Assembly: GCA_021234155.1 (NCBI GenBank)
Contig: JAJEKV010000062.1
Span: 64,001 to 128,000 of the forward strand
Direction of reading: 5' to 3'
Origin: Isoetes taiwanensis
Taxonomy: Eukaryota; Streptophyta; Lycopodiopsida; Isoetales; Isoetaceae
Length of the DNA stretch: 64,000 bases
Shown piece by piece: positions 1 to 11,985 of the stretch (position 1 is its first letter; each line of letters starts with the position of its first letter). The notes under the pieces were generated by a model. The model ran no database searches, was not told where the DNA came from, and saw only the letters and a list, made by a program, of their open reading frames with translations. The position numbers and the translations under genes are program-made.

Positions 1-90
1 CTATCTTATCTATAGCATGTTTCTGTTATGTTTTGCCTTGCTTTGGATCCCTCCTTAATACTTGCATGTTAATAATTAGTTTCCTCTCAG

Positions 91-3000
91 ATTGGCCGTA
101 TGCTAATGACCAGCATATTGCTTTGTCAGGATTCCGCTACTTTAAGTATATACCAATACAGGTTGCAGAGTCTATCCTTTTTGGGAAAAGCTGTCAGGAT
201 TTCTTGAATCAAGCAAATCTTTTACAGAAGTCAGGCACTTGACTGCCATGGGTTTGGAGTGAAAAACATCACAAAACAGAGGGTTCAGGGGGTGCTGCTC
301 CTTTTACAAAAATTTTGTAATATTATCAAATGGATGTTATCAAGGACCTGAACTACTTCACAAGGAGAAGCTGACAAAATTGCATACAAACTTCTTCAGG
401 AGTTGAAGGTACATTCTTCTTACCCTAGTGTCCATTGAAACTACTGATACTTGAAGACTTTACTGCTTCAGATTTTTTCTTAACAGTTATTAGGCAGGAA
501 TCTTGTAAAATCTGGCTATGAATAATAAAAAATGTGCAAGGGATGAAGTATTTAATGTTAAGCCTCTCTCTGTTGTTTTGGAGAATCAACATTTCTAAAC
601 TTTCTTTTGAGCATGCCATAGACTGGAAATCAGAGCTGTGCTGCAACACATTTATAGCAGGTATTTCAGCTTTCGGCATGTCATAATATCAAACACATCT
701 TTTATTTCTTGGTTCTGGATTTTTTAACTAGGTTGGATAAAGCTTCTTATACAGAAAGTGTTTACCCTGCTTTGCTGTAGTTGAGGTAGTTGTACATACG
801 GATTTAATTGGTCACTTTAGAAGCATTGAGGGCTTGTCTCCTGGCAAAGGGTGACTTTTAAGGTAAGTCATGTAAACTGGAAATGGTGTGTGTTGTGTGT
901 GCTGTACTGTAGGTGATGTTATATTTTGGCTTTGTCAGTTTCTTGGCCTCATTCAAACTTTTCATCTGAATTGTGCTCTTAGTGTTTCTTAGAGGGAAAG
1001 CCGTTCATTGATAGGGCTTCCTCCACTGACCATCATTTCGACAGCAGAGGCTGATTTAAAAGGTCCCTTTTTCAGCAGGTAGGTATCATACTTTCCCAAA
1101 GGAATGCAAATAAATTTAAGGTTGAATCTGGGCCGGTTTGTATGGCCGAAAAGGATCACTCAAAATGCCATAACTTTTATTGCCTGCATGGAAGAACATA
1201 AGGCAATAAGTTGTGAAAAATTCTGATAAGAAATGAGCAATAGCATGGCAGTGTGACTTGCACGCAAGCTTTAGCAGCACTATTGATTAGGAATAAATTG
1301 ACATTTTTCTTAATGGCCATGTTACCAATTTTTTTTCTGCACCAATGCTTCACAGTAGGGGCTTTTATAAAAAGAGGTTCAAACATGCAATGAAATGCAA
1401 AATAGTTTTGATTTTGCGTTTCTAGGAACCATCAACAATAAAGCAAATTTGAAAGGTCAATATTCTTGTAGTTCTTGCATTTGTATTTTAAAACATCTGC
1501 AATTTGATATGAAGTATAATTGTTGGGATGTCTATGAAAACAAGGTAACCTTGCTACCTTAAGTCATTAACATGCTCCATTTTAGGTAATATATGTGCCA
1601 ACATGTGTAATTATGTGCCATATGTCTAATATTGATGTTTGCATAGGCAGCAAGCAAGACAATAGGTGATGATGATAAGTAATTCTCAAGAGTTTGTCTG
1701 AGGTGATGAAATACTGAAGTTCCTCTATATGCATGTCTTTCTGTTGGAATCTCCACAACCAGAACATCTTTAAACTTTCAGGAGTTTAAATGAGATCTTG
1801 TGATTGTTATATAGTGACTACAGAATACTACTGGTTTCTAGGTGCAAAGTTCTTTCTAGGCATGTCAGTAAAGGTTTGTAAGCCCAGATATTAGTTTCTA
1901 TTCTAACAGGTGGAGCATCTAAAAACAAGTTCTGAATCTCGATGGATCTTTTCCAACATGTCACCTGATACATATCCTTGTTCCTTTCTGTTTAATATTT
2001 CTTTGATAATTGCGGTAACAAATAAGTGTTGTAGATGCAGGCAATGCTTCATACCATCTATGTTATGTTGGAAGGTTTTAACAGCCTGGCTCATGTTCAA
2101 GATTGCTAGGACCAAAGGGTGTTAGGACATTTAGAATCTTTAGAAATGACCAACTCATGTTTGTGGCATTGTGCAAAGAAAGTATTAATTTTTGCCTTGC
2201 ATGTAACTAGGATGCCATCTATGTCGAATGCTTCTGGGGCAGCACTATCACAAGAAGCTGGGAAGCAAAGGAAAGATGGAAATACATACTCAGAAGGTGG
2301 TGCTGTTCCTCCATATGGTGGGTGGGATGGAATCACATTAGAATACAGTATTGATTGGCCACTCCAACTTCTGTTTACGCGAGAAATTTTAGCCAAGTAC
2401 TGCTCTATGCCCCATGCCATAGACCAGTCACTGTTTTTATGCAAATCGTATGCTTATTTTACATTTTCTGTTTCTGCCAATAGCCTGTATTTACTATGCT
2501 TAGTATTTAGTTTGGAATGGGTAACTAGTTTATTGCAATTGGATAGTGATGCTCGCAAGTTCGTATCTGTTTTGTGTCGTTCACTGTCTTTATGCAAATC
2601 GTATTCACATTTGCGTTTACTGTTTCTGCTAATAGCCTGTATTTACTCTATGCTTACTATTTAGTTTGAAATGGGTAACTAGTCTATTGCAATTGGATAT
2701 TGATGCTTGCAAGTTTATATGGGTTTTATATCGTCTTATCTCATTGAGATTGTTTCTGCGATATGTCATGTAGCTGACTCTGCCTTTTCTATCTGCAATA
2801 GATACAGCCGTGTGTTTCAATACCTTTTGCGCCTTAAACGAATCCAGTTGGAGCTTGAGAAGTCTTGGGCTGAAGCTATGCATCATGACAGAGCTGATTG
2901 TATAAAGCAGCGTAATGACAATAATAATACTGGTCGGCAGCGCCGTCAACAACGTGTTCCAATGTGGAGGCTTAGACAGCATATGGCATACCTTATTACC

Positions 3001-4661
3001 AATCTACAGTTTTATATACAGGTATGTCGAAAAGCAGTAAGAGTCATGGAAATTGTTGTGGGCTTGGGAATAGAAAAGCAATAGTTTATGTAATGAATGA
3101 AATTAATGTGGACACTGTAGATCTTGGCTGGTTTGTGGGCCAATCATGTAAAATGTACATCAATATCAAACAAAGGCTCTTAAAATGGAAGAGATGGATA
3201 CTGGGTAAAGCATCTATGTGTAAGGGGTGTTCTTATTTCTGTGGACAATGACATTCTATGATTTTTGTAAGTTGGAAAAAACAATCAACTTTGTTAATAA
3301 CTTGGTTTCCAGGTTGATGTAATTGAATCTCAGTGGAATCTGTTGCAAGAAAGGGTCCAAGTTTCGAAAGACTTTACTGAGCTAGCTAGATTCCATCAAG
3401 AGTAAGCACTCTAAAACTTTATGCATTTTCTAGACTAGGTATGATTATGAACTAAATGCTTCTTGATTATGAAAGAACGAGAAAGACTCCACTAGAGACC
3501 CTTATTCTAGAATCTGCAATGGTCTTGTGTGCCCCAAATGAAGTGATGTTCTATTTACCCTTAGAAGTCTTATTCTTTTTGGAAAGATTCCTTATGAAGC
3601 TGGCTGGTCTCATTCTTAGCTTTTGTAAGGCCACCCCTCCGGACACGTCTGACACTCTTTCATGTTACTATTACTCATATATATTGATGCTAAGTCAGGT
3701 ACACAGAAGGAGGTGAGCACTATTTGCTGATTCAATTTCTCTGCATAATAATGTTCTTTTTAAGTTGGGTAGCATTGCCTGAAAGTTCATGAGCTTCTGT
3801 AAAGTGATTGGGTCCCAGAAAAGAAAATGGTATCTTTTCCTTGCTTATCATGTGCTGGGCATAAGAAGGTAGTGTTCTTCTGATTCCACCACTCAGTTAC
3901 GAATTCTTAACTTTCATGCCATGTCCTTGAGCCCAACCTGCTTCAATTTCTAACCAATGTTAGAAGTAGGCAACATGAGAATGTAGAGGTAACCATGGAT
4001 GGGCGATTCTATGCAAAATGTTACACTGTATTTCATGACATTTGTCCTTTAGTTAAAGTAACATATATTACAATTGAAATTGTGATGTCGGCACCATAGA
4101 TTGGTCAAAGTCAAAAAAGACTAATTCACATTTCTAGCTTTGCTACATTTCATTTGAATTCACATTAACTATGTATGCATTTTAACAGGTACCTGTCAGC
4201 TCTGATCTCCCAGTCATTTCTGATATTGGATCTGTTTCAAAATCTTGACAGCATCATAAAACTTTGTCTACAACATTGTCGCTTGATGGAGCAACAGGAT
4301 GGTGCATTGAATACAGTAGAATTAGAACAGATTAGCGAGGTTTGTGCTTGATTTTAGAAACAAAGTTTGCTCTGCATGGCTTATTATCTTTATTTGTCCA
4401 ATTTTTGTTTACAGGAATTTAAAAAAAGTCCAATTCTTTGTATACAATATTGCGAAGCAGTAAACTTGCTGGTAGTCAACGTGCACCATTCTTGAGGCAA
4501 TTTCTTCTGCGGCTGAATTATAATTCTTTCTTCGAGGTACGTTAAATACTGAGTGTATGGTATTCTATATTTTGTATTATTTCTTACCTATTTATTCTTT
4601 ACTAAAGGCCACTGCAGGTGCCCTTAATGCCATACGTCCACGCCCGACATTGATACATTGA
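91..4661 (+). CDS. GCP4: Gamma-tubulin complex component 4, 3' part, multi-exon
   Basis: GCP4 proteins assemble with gamma-tubulin into complexes that nucleate microtubules. The best exons are 2211-2396 (ends in WPLQLLFTREI), 2802-3021 (begins YSRVFQYLLRLKRIQLELEK), 3313-3401, 4189-4339 (YLSALISQSF), 4415-4536 and 4608-4661 with the stop. All have GT/AG borders and consistent phases, and together they cover the C-terminal half of the GCP fold. Weaker upstream exons are seen at 91-408 (VAESILF, ends EADKIAYKLLQELK), about 590-675, about 780-859 and 993-1078 (STAEADL). These carry stops and frame slips, and one expected exon before 2211 was not found. The start lies left of the window. Exon 4415-4536 lacks one base in a run of seven A, and exon 4189-4339 appears to lack three single bases that cancel out. 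It is either a pseudogene or a real gene with sequencing errors. The family call is firm; intactness is not. Confidence 0.85.
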
Positions 4662-5194
4662 AGTAGCCTTTAAAATTATTCAGCTCAGCAAACATGCCCG
4701 CTTCTAAAAAAATTGGTAGAGGTGTGAGTGTTTGCAATGTTACATGGACTTTGTAAAAATATACACTTGGGTTCTCTTCTTTGTTTGTTAAAAAACTAAT
4801 AAGATAAGAGCTACATCAAATGTGAAGAATCATAGACAACCTCACTCCCAGGATTTTGCCAACACGGGAACAAAGCATTGGCATGAAAAGTGTAGACAAC
4901 ATCCATGCATTGTTGATGCAATGGCAATACTGTAAATGATTTATAAAACCTATCATGATGTAACTGAATTGATCTGAGAATCTAGATGGTCTAAGTAAAT
5001 AGCCCATTCTCATACAGGTTAAAGGAACTTGCCTCGAAAGGCTAAAAGTATAATAATAAGCCTATAATTTGGAAAAGTTTGATGAAGGGGTGGAGTAACC
5101 AATACTTATTGCTGTATGTGGCAAAGTAGTTGCTGAATATGTAATAAACATAAACTCCTTATAAAACAACATTAAAACTCCTTAGATGTCGCCT
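4662..5194. other. Spacer between GCP4 and a Harbinger relic
   Basis: This stretch is AT-rich with no supported gene. Its first part is probably the 3' UTR of GCP4. No repeat or RNA gene was recognised. Confidence 0.5.
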
Positions 5195-6138
5195 CTATAT
5201 CCATAGCAAAAATGAGCATTGTGTAAAGATCTTGCCAACACATGTCTTCTTTGCAGTGTCTTCTAGAACTAGTTCTTCTTCAACATTTTTCTCGTTCCCA
5301 TTTTCCACTCCATTCTCATCAACCTTCTCGAGAGTTCTCATTTGATGTGCGCTTATTGCGCCTAGTTCACGTAATGCCTCCCCTGCGCTTGTCACATTTC
5401 CTTCTAACTCGTGATTGCTTCAAAGGACCCAATCCTCATCAAATGCTTCATTATGTATAATGCATAAATTGTGCATCACCAAACAAGTAGCTACAACCAT
5501 TGGTGCACGCTTTGAATGTGTTTCTGCCTTCTTCAATAGTATATAGAGTCATGCTTTTAGTATCCCAAAGGCCCGCTCCACAGACATTCTAGTGCTTGAT
5601 TGGATGAAATTCCAACATTTTTCATGATCCTTAAATTCAATACCTTTGTTAATAAATGGGGTCAACAAACAAAACCTAGGAGTGTATCCAAAGATCGCTA
5701 GCAAAGAATAATTCTTCATTTCACCAGACTCAAATTTAGCATAAGCTGCTATTCTCTGCATTAGAGCCCAATCATGCATGCTTCAAGCCCACCCAATATG
5801 ATAGTCCCATATCGAGCATCTTGAATCCACAATGCCCTACAAAAGTATGGAATGGAACCTTATCCTATTGTAATAGTTCCACTGTGATCAACCGGTCAGA
5901 ATTGGAATGTGACTACCATTTACGGCCCCGCCACATTTAAAATGCCTCATTTTGCCTCATATGCAACAAATAACTCTTTTGCACTAGTTTTCACTTGGCC
6001 AATGTAATCCACAATGCGCTTCTCTCATTTTAGTTTGATAGCTCGATTAAATTTCAAAACACATCTATGTACCATTGTGGTGCCAACTCCATAAAGTTCT
6101 GCTACACAGTCTAGTGTAGATCTAGTAGCTAGGCATGT
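5195..6138 (-). pseudogene. PIF/Harbinger-like DDE transposase relic
   Basis: Read on the minus strand from about 6138, pieces in shifting frames match HARBI1-type transposases in the right order. They are LATRSTLDCVAELYGVGTTM (N-terminal recognition region), GGAVNGSHIPI, GYTPRFCLLTPF, then SSTRMSVERAFGILK, and a C-terminal segment LVMHNLCIIHNEAFDEDW. In this family the first catalytic Asp lies in a GAxDGTHIPI-type motif. Here that residue reads Asn, while the Glu in VERAFG is kept. The second Asp is hidden by a small frame slip before GYTPRF. Several stops and frame changes separate the blocks. No terminal inverted repeats or TTA target duplication could be fixed, so the element borders are unknown. 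It may once have been able to mobilise MITEs such as the one at 26804-26988, but that link is inference. Confidence 0.75.
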
Positions 6139-8228
6139 CAGTGTAATGGCGACCTTTTTTGGCACTTCAATGTAATGTCAGTGGTGGAGTAGATTGAGAG
6201 GAAGGTATTTCTTTTGATTCAGAGTCCTCCAGGCTCTGGGTATAAGGATAGGATAAGTATCCTTAAGGCATATAGGAATAACTATCAGAACTATTAAATC
6301 CTGCCATGGCAAATATATATGGGAATCTAAAATGCCAAACAAAGAAAAAAAAAGAATAACATCCAAAGTTAAAGTGTACAAAAAGAAGCAATGATTTGCA
6401 TATTGCAAATTTCTTCTGCAAATTGCAAAGATCACAAGTTGAGAAGATACAAATTCACAATTTTCAAAACATTATTAATAAGATGAGAAAAAGATGCAAG
6501 GGAAGTGGAAGACTTCTATTGTTAATAAAAAGAAAGGCAAACTGATATTTCAATATAAACTAAAATTTCAAACGGAAATTGGAAGCAAAATACAATCTAT
6601 AATGGTTGATCCTTCCATTCTAATAACTAGAAAAAAGACTTTCATATCAGTAGTCGAGCTACTGAATATTGCATCAAACAAGAAGAGAAGCCAAAAACTT
6701 GAAAGGCGGTGCTTACAATGTTATGCAAGTAAATTCAAGCTCATTTGATTGATGCATTATGCAGATTGAAACTTCAAACATTTGCAACAAAACATCATTT
6801 ACCAAAAACAAGATTCAATCCACAGCAAGGAATTCAAACAATCGGAAGCAACGTTACATACATACCTATAAAAAATGTGAAACATTTTGTACAAGTTTCT
6901 ATCAATACAAATGTTTTTAACGAAAACTTTTTTTTTAAAGATTTTATTTTATTTTATTTTTCTTCTCCCTTTGAAATGATCTTTGAAATTGGCTACATGT
7001 TGTCTCCAGATGCTTACTTCTTGCCTCAAACAAGTCTATGGACATAAATGTAGTCATCAAATGGTTGAAAAACAAATTACTTAGAAAATAAGAACAAAAA
7101 ATGGATGAATTTTGACCAAGGCTTTTACATGCATATATAAAGTATGTTTGTATCGAAAAAAATATATTTTATATGTAAAATACAAGTATTAATACAAGCC
7201 CAATAAATTCGACCTATGGCAATCCGATTTGCAACAAGAGATGCACCTATGGCAATCTGATCTGCAGCAAGAGATTCGAACAAATTGGAGCTTGTAAACC
7301 TGTAAATTTGGTACCTTGTAAACCTCAAGTGCGCAGCTGTGGCAATCCAACCTGTTTGATGCTGCACCTGTTGCATCGAGAATGTTGAGACACCAATTCA
7401 AACACATTCATGTGCATATATATGATTAAAAATATTGAGCTTACTTGTGTAAGATAGCTTCTAATCTATTGAATCTCTCAGAAAGAGGAACTTATGGCTA
7501 TAGAATGGAATAGATTTTATGTTCGTCAAGAAAATTGTATGTCAAAGCATTTGATGATGTTTTTTGAAGATCTAGTTCCTCCTTCAAATGGCTATACATA
7601 TTACATTGCATAAGGATATGCATTGTGTGGCATATTCCATTGGAGCACATGAATATAGTTTAAAAAGGTCCAAAATTTTCTAGCTAAAAAAATGCTTTAA
7701 GAGGCACCTATAGAGTATTTATTAGAAGAGTTTTGGTAAGTTGGGCAATAGCACCTATATTGTAGAAGGCTGCTGAAATCTTACTATTAACATTGGAAGA
7801 AATAGTTGCTTGTCTTTTTTGCCTATAAAAATGCTCTACAGAAAGGAGAATAAGGCACTGAGTAGATGGAATACTAGATGGAATATATGCACAATAAAAA
7901 AACATTATATGTACATGGTATATTGACGGATACATTAGTTTGGTTCTAAGGTGTTAAAAGTCATCTGTTTATGAACAATTTTTCCAAAATAATCAATATT
8001 ACATATTCGTTGCAAACATATAATTGTAGGAAAATATAAACCAATAAGGGTAACATAAATAAGTTCTCCATAGAGAAAATAGTGCAAAAGCTTTGCTATT
8101 GACCGATGTGAATAGATCCTTCTATAAGAGAAAAAAATTAATCCAACCTTCCTATATGTAGAACGGAATTATCTGTTGCACCTTAGTTATGGTCACCTAG
8201 TTAGTGTTGCGTTTTTGACCATGTTATA
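6139..8228. other. AT-rich spacer without recognised genes
   Basis: About 2.1 kb of AT-rich sequence. Open frames are short and have no recognisable domains. No RNA gene or clear repeat was found. Confidence 0.5.
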
Positions 8229-8460
8229 GACAAAGACAAAGACAAAGACAAAGACAAAGACAAAGACAAAGACAAAGACAAAGACAAAGACAAAGACAAA
8301 GACAAAGACAAAGACAAAGACAAAGACAAAGATAAAGATAAAAAATAAAGATGTTTAGCCCCCACGAGAACCCAGTCGGGTTATGGGACCCAAACAAAAA
8401 AGGGGCATAAGCCCAAACCAAAACTGGGGGACAAACCCCTTTATCAGAACAGAAAATAAA
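8229..8460 (-). mobile_element. LINE 3' end with (CTTTGT)n tail, 5'-truncated
   Basis: On the minus strand this runs through a TTTGGGTCCCATA box (plus-strand complement near 8382-8393), then a segment ending in a T-rich stretch, then a long hexanucleotide array. The box-then-simple-repeat order matches the ends of the LINE copies at 8611-11450 and 42373-42437, so I read it as the 3' tip of a related LINE. No coding sequence remains. The inner border near 8460 is approximate. Confidence 0.55.
8230..8331. repeat. (ACAAAG)n microsatellite, about 17 copies
   Basis: Near-perfect hexamer array, followed to 8341 by ATAAAG variants. It sits exactly at the 3' end of a minus-strand LINE remnant, so it is probably the element's tail rather than a random microsatellite. 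It produces a spurious Cys-Leu open frame on the minus strand. Confidence 0.9.
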
Positions 8461-8610
8461 TCCCCATCACAAAATAAAAACAGATAGACAATAAAAACAT
8501 GCTTTCTTAAAATACCCTCATTTCACATCAGGCCGGAGTCTAATATTGGTGCCTTCGAACTATTATTGACCCAGCTTTCTGATTAGAGGCATTGTGGAAC
8601 TATCGTGATG

Positions 8611-8634
8611 GAAGGAAGGAAGGAAGGAAGGAAG
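8611..8634. repeat. (GGAA)n LINE tail
   Basis: Six GGAA/GAAG units directly abut the conserved 3' box of the minus-strand LINE, so they form its tail on the minus strand (TTCC)n. Confidence 0.8.
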
Positions 8635-8942
8635 ATATTTTTATCGTCCACAGAGACCAATCAGTCTATGGGACCCAATACAAAAGCGCAGCAAGCGGAT
8701 TACCCCGATTAAAACCCCTCACCAAGGATTTTCGAGGGAAAACCGCGGCAAAGAATCACCGGCCGACAAACTCTTCAAATATACGTAATAGAAAACACAC
8801 AAATATATACACTCATGCACCGCACCGTAGTGCCCGATTAGCGGCAGCCGTGAGGGGCAAAGGTGAGCTCGCAGATCTAGTACCTCCCCGAATGTACGAC
8901 CCCGTGAGCACGCATCGACGGCGGTGTTCATCGAAATGTAAG

Positions 8943-9120
8943 TCAAGTCCGCCGCATTTCTAAGGAGCGATCCGCCCGGATCCGACCAATGTCGGGCAAC
9001 TCGAAAGTGTGAGACTCATCCTCAATGGCACCCGCTTGACAAAGACCGACAGAGCCCGCCCCGGCGGGGCTCCCCAATCCACCGCCCGCCTCGACGCGCG
9101 AAGATGGTGGGCACATGTGC
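8943..9120 (-). pseudogene. LINE C-terminal zinc-finger (zf-RVT-like) remnant
   Basis: The minus-strand frame reads CQAGAIEDESHTFEL followed by IRADRS. This is the Cys/His region that follows reverse transcriptase in many plant LINEs. The same GAIEDESH core is found at about 29720-29750 in the plus-strand copy, where a downstream CPAYEHIRARYARL is better preserved. Here the equivalent Cys is lost at a small deletion. Confidence 0.7.
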
Positions 9121-9705
9121 GAATGGAGGCAATGAGTCTGCGCTTTTTTCAGCCGGGAACGCAGTAGAGCTGCAGGTTCCGGGCCAACACGAGGTTGATG
9201 TGTTCTTGTAATGGGGACTCGCCTAGAGCGCCGAGGTCCCGTGCTTGCCAAGGAAGCAAGCGCCCGTGCTCCCCGCAGTCGCCACGATCGGGCCTTCAAG
9301 GCTTCACCGCACGCACTGCGTTCTCGCGACGCTCCATCCGGGCGAATCACCGATCTCTTACCCCTCCAACAGCCCCTCCGAGTCCGCCGGGCCCATTGCC
9401 ACACCAGAAGCCGATGCTAGAGCCGAACATCATCCATATTAACCACTTTCTGAAAATAGACGATGTGTCTATCAAGGGCTGCCCGCTTAAGTGGCAAGCA
9501 TCCAGGGCCTCAGCAGAACCGATAGGGGATCAAGGTTTCACCCCAAGTGCCTCGTACAAAAATGCCTTCTCGACTGCCCAAGTCATTCCATGTCGCCAAA
9601 GAGACCAACCGCCCCAAACCTCGACCCCAGACATTCATGACAGCTCAACCAAAGGTTCAAACAGACCGACCGATGGCCCCAATCATAGAGCTCGCCTCGG
9701 GATGA

Positions 9706-10789
9706 TCATGTTGTTCTCGATGGCATAAAGCTGCTTTTCAAATGGCTGTCACCAAGAAGCGGATGGACGCCTCCCCAACAGAGCGAGGAGGGGAACTCCA
9801 CCCCTAGGTACTTGTAGGTGGGCGTGACCTCTATAGGCTGTCCCCAATATGTGAGTGCATGAGGCATGGAGTGGCATGAAGAGGATATGAGGACCACCCC
9901 CGGTCTTGGCAGATTCACGCCAAGCATGTCCAGAGCCCCATGTAATGTGCTTAGGGCATCCGTGATGAGACCGCATAGCTTCCGGGTGTGGGCCGTAAGG
10001 TCAACATCGCCCCAGATAGATGAGCCGGGCGGATGACCCGGTGCAAAAGTCGTATGCCATCCCCCCATGCTCAAGAAGCCAAGGCTCTAATTGATCAATG
10101 TAGAGGCCAAAAGTGTTGGTGAGAGGGGCAGCTCCGCCGACCTCGATACTACCGGGTGAATGCTTGGCCCGCCGGCGCATCCCCGCCAAAACAACTCTCA
10201 TACGTACCAGAGGTTGGCATTCTACACAGTGCGCCGCAGCCCCCGGGCTGACGCAGCTTAGCCCATAGCTTTTCCCGGGACCGTGACAAAAGCCTTCGCT
10301 AAGTCCACAAAGCAGCAATACAAGTCCTCCCGCCGATGGTTCCTACCGCTCTTCAATCGCCCGTCAAGGTAAAGATATGGTCAATCGCTGAGTGGCGGGT
10401 CTAAAGCCTCGCTTTGTGTGAGGGGGGTCGCGACATTCGCTGCCTCGCCAACGGGTCAACTGCCGCCGAGAATGCCACCAATAGTTTGGCAAATACCGAA
10501 CCGACGCTGTGGATCGCCTTTGTGAATGGGGACAACCCCGCTTGTGGTCCATTGTCGGGGAAACCTTCCTGCAATGCTCGTTGAAACGGTAGTGAGGATC
10601 GGGCACCAACGGCGCCTCTTCCCATTTGAGTAACTCGCCTATACCATCGAGGTCACCTGCCTTCCCATTAGCCACCAAGGTGTGCCCGCCACAACATCCT
10701 CCTCCACGAAACCAATGGGGGCCATCCCCGGGGGGTATGGGCGACGCTCCCCTCGGTGGGTCATAGAGCCGCCGCAAGTACCGCTTCAC
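9706..10789 (-). pseudogene. LINE reverse transcriptase remnant
   Basis: Minus-strand blocks in successive frames give a finger region (KWEEAPLVPDPHYRFNEH, then FRPATQRLTISLP), a palm region (FGLYIDQLEPWLLEHGG), and a thumb part (KYLGVEF preceded by LTYWGQPIEVTPTYKYLG). The order is that of a LINE RT. The expected YADD-type catalytic box falls at a frame break near 10020 and reads as YLG/GDVD, so it is not intact as sequenced. The domain is recognisable only by joining several frames. Confidence 0.8.
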
Positions 10790-11054
10790 GCCTCGTGTGA
10801 TGTCCCATGTAGGCCGGGTCGCTCTTCAAGCACTCAGGCTAAAAGGTTCGAGGATGAGTGTCCAGCAGTCAACATCTCCCCTGATGCTCGGGTAGGTACC
10901 GCTTTGTCTCCTTCGATGGGCGCATCGCGGTGGTGGCCTCGCAAGCGGTACTGATCCGAATGTGACGGAAGCCGGGCGCTTTGCTTTTACACTCCACATC
11001 AAACCATCGGTTACGCTTAAATGTTGCCGACTTCGGGCGGCGACGCCGGTCTGC

Positions 11055-11450
11055 CTAAAAGCACCCGGCCCTCACGCATCCCGCAATAGCTAAGTCAACC
11101 GGTCTGGTTCGGCCGCTTCTAGTGTGGGGTCCGCAGCAATTGCTAGTAGGGCGCCCATGAGCATCTTTGCCAGAGTCCTCTCGGGCCCGCCATAATCTAG
11201 TCGCAACTGAGGATGGCGAGGGGCTGGCATAGTGGGGGTTCTGGCGGCTTGCCAAACCATGTCCAAATAAAGTGGGAGGTGATCTGAGTCGACCTCCTCA
11301 TCCCGACTGTCGGTGCCCACCCGGAAACGACTGATGAGATGCATATCTTGCGCAACTACGAGCACATAGTCCACCACACTAGACCCTCCCCCCTGATTGT
11401 CCTGTCTGCATGTGCACTTGCGAGAAGCGGGCCACTGTGACAGGCCATTG
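11055..11450 (-). pseudogene. LINE APE-like endonuclease, C-terminal half
   Basis: A minus-strand frame reads GSSVVDYVLV, then ISRFRVGTDSRDEEVDSDHL with PLYLD. This is the end of the APE fold, where the conserved S-D-H triad lies (SDHLPL). The N-terminal half with the first catalytic residues is absent. The neighbouring RT on the same strand places it inside the 8611-11450 LINE. Confidence 0.8.
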
Positions 11451-11799
11451 CAAATTATGGGAGACTGGAGATATGCAATTTTATTAATAGTTTATGATGA
11501 CCTTAGTGTCTAAAATTGGTTTACATCAACCAATAGACTTTGGAATGTTAGGAGTTTGAAAAGTGCTATGATATTTCATTAAACGGAGCAAATTGACTCA
11601 TAGAACATAGAAGTAGCTATTCATACACTTATGATAAAGCAGAGAGCAATTGCATACGTTTGAATTGGAATACAGTCGCTTGGTGGGTGGCTCATATATC
11701 TATGAAAATGTAGGTTATGCACAGATCCAAGCTTTGCATGGACATGGTTGTTTCTACCTTGAGTACATAAGTGTCTTCTTTCCTCCAAATCAACTATTA

Positions 11800-11985
11800 A
11801 ATGTTCTCTTATATACAGCTGGAGTGGTCACCGTTACGTATTTCCTTACATACACCTGGAGTGGCCGTATTGGCATCTTATATTGGAAGAATAAGGTGCA
11901 TATTCCCTTATAGTGGTCGCATCGGCATTTTATATTTTGTAAGAGAGGGTGTCTACTCCCTTATAGTGGTTGGATTGGCATCTTA
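11800..11985. repeat. Imperfect short repeats with an AGTGG-GGCAT core
   Basis: About four diverged units of roughly 40-60 bases share a core close to TAGTGGTCGCATCGGCAT and then TTATATT. They lie head to tail. Their function is unknown. They are probably a decayed minisatellite. Confidence 0.45.

Larger units (their letters stand above)
8611..11450 (-). mobile_element. Non-LTR retrotransposon (LINE), 5'-truncated and decayed
   Basis: Read on the minus strand, the order is the C-terminal half of an APE-type endonuclease (about 11450-11055), reverse transcriptase (about 10789-9700), a zinc-finger region with GAIEDESH (about 9055-8950), a 3' UTR, and a terminal box containing TTGGGTCCCATAG (complement at 8667-8680) and GTGGACGATAAAA. 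It ends in a TTCC-type tail at 8611-8634. The N-terminal half of the endonuclease and any ORF1 are missing, as expected of a 5'-truncated insertion. The block is clearly more GC-rich than its flanks. Every domain crosses frame shifts, so it is not functional as read. The 3' end matches the plus-strand LINE at 29699/42437. The clade is unresolved. The right border is approximate. Confidence 0.85.

Noticed and set aside
2119-2664. 181-codon open frame
   Set aside because: Only 2211-2396 matches GCP4. The rest reads through a splice donor into intron sequence.
8224-8421. Minus-strand open frame of alternating Cys and Leu
   Set aside because: It is the translation of the (ACAAAG)n array and not a protein.
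9195-9728. 177-codon plus-strand frame
   Set aside because: It lies antisense to the minus-strand LINE. It is open only because of GC content, and it has no domain.
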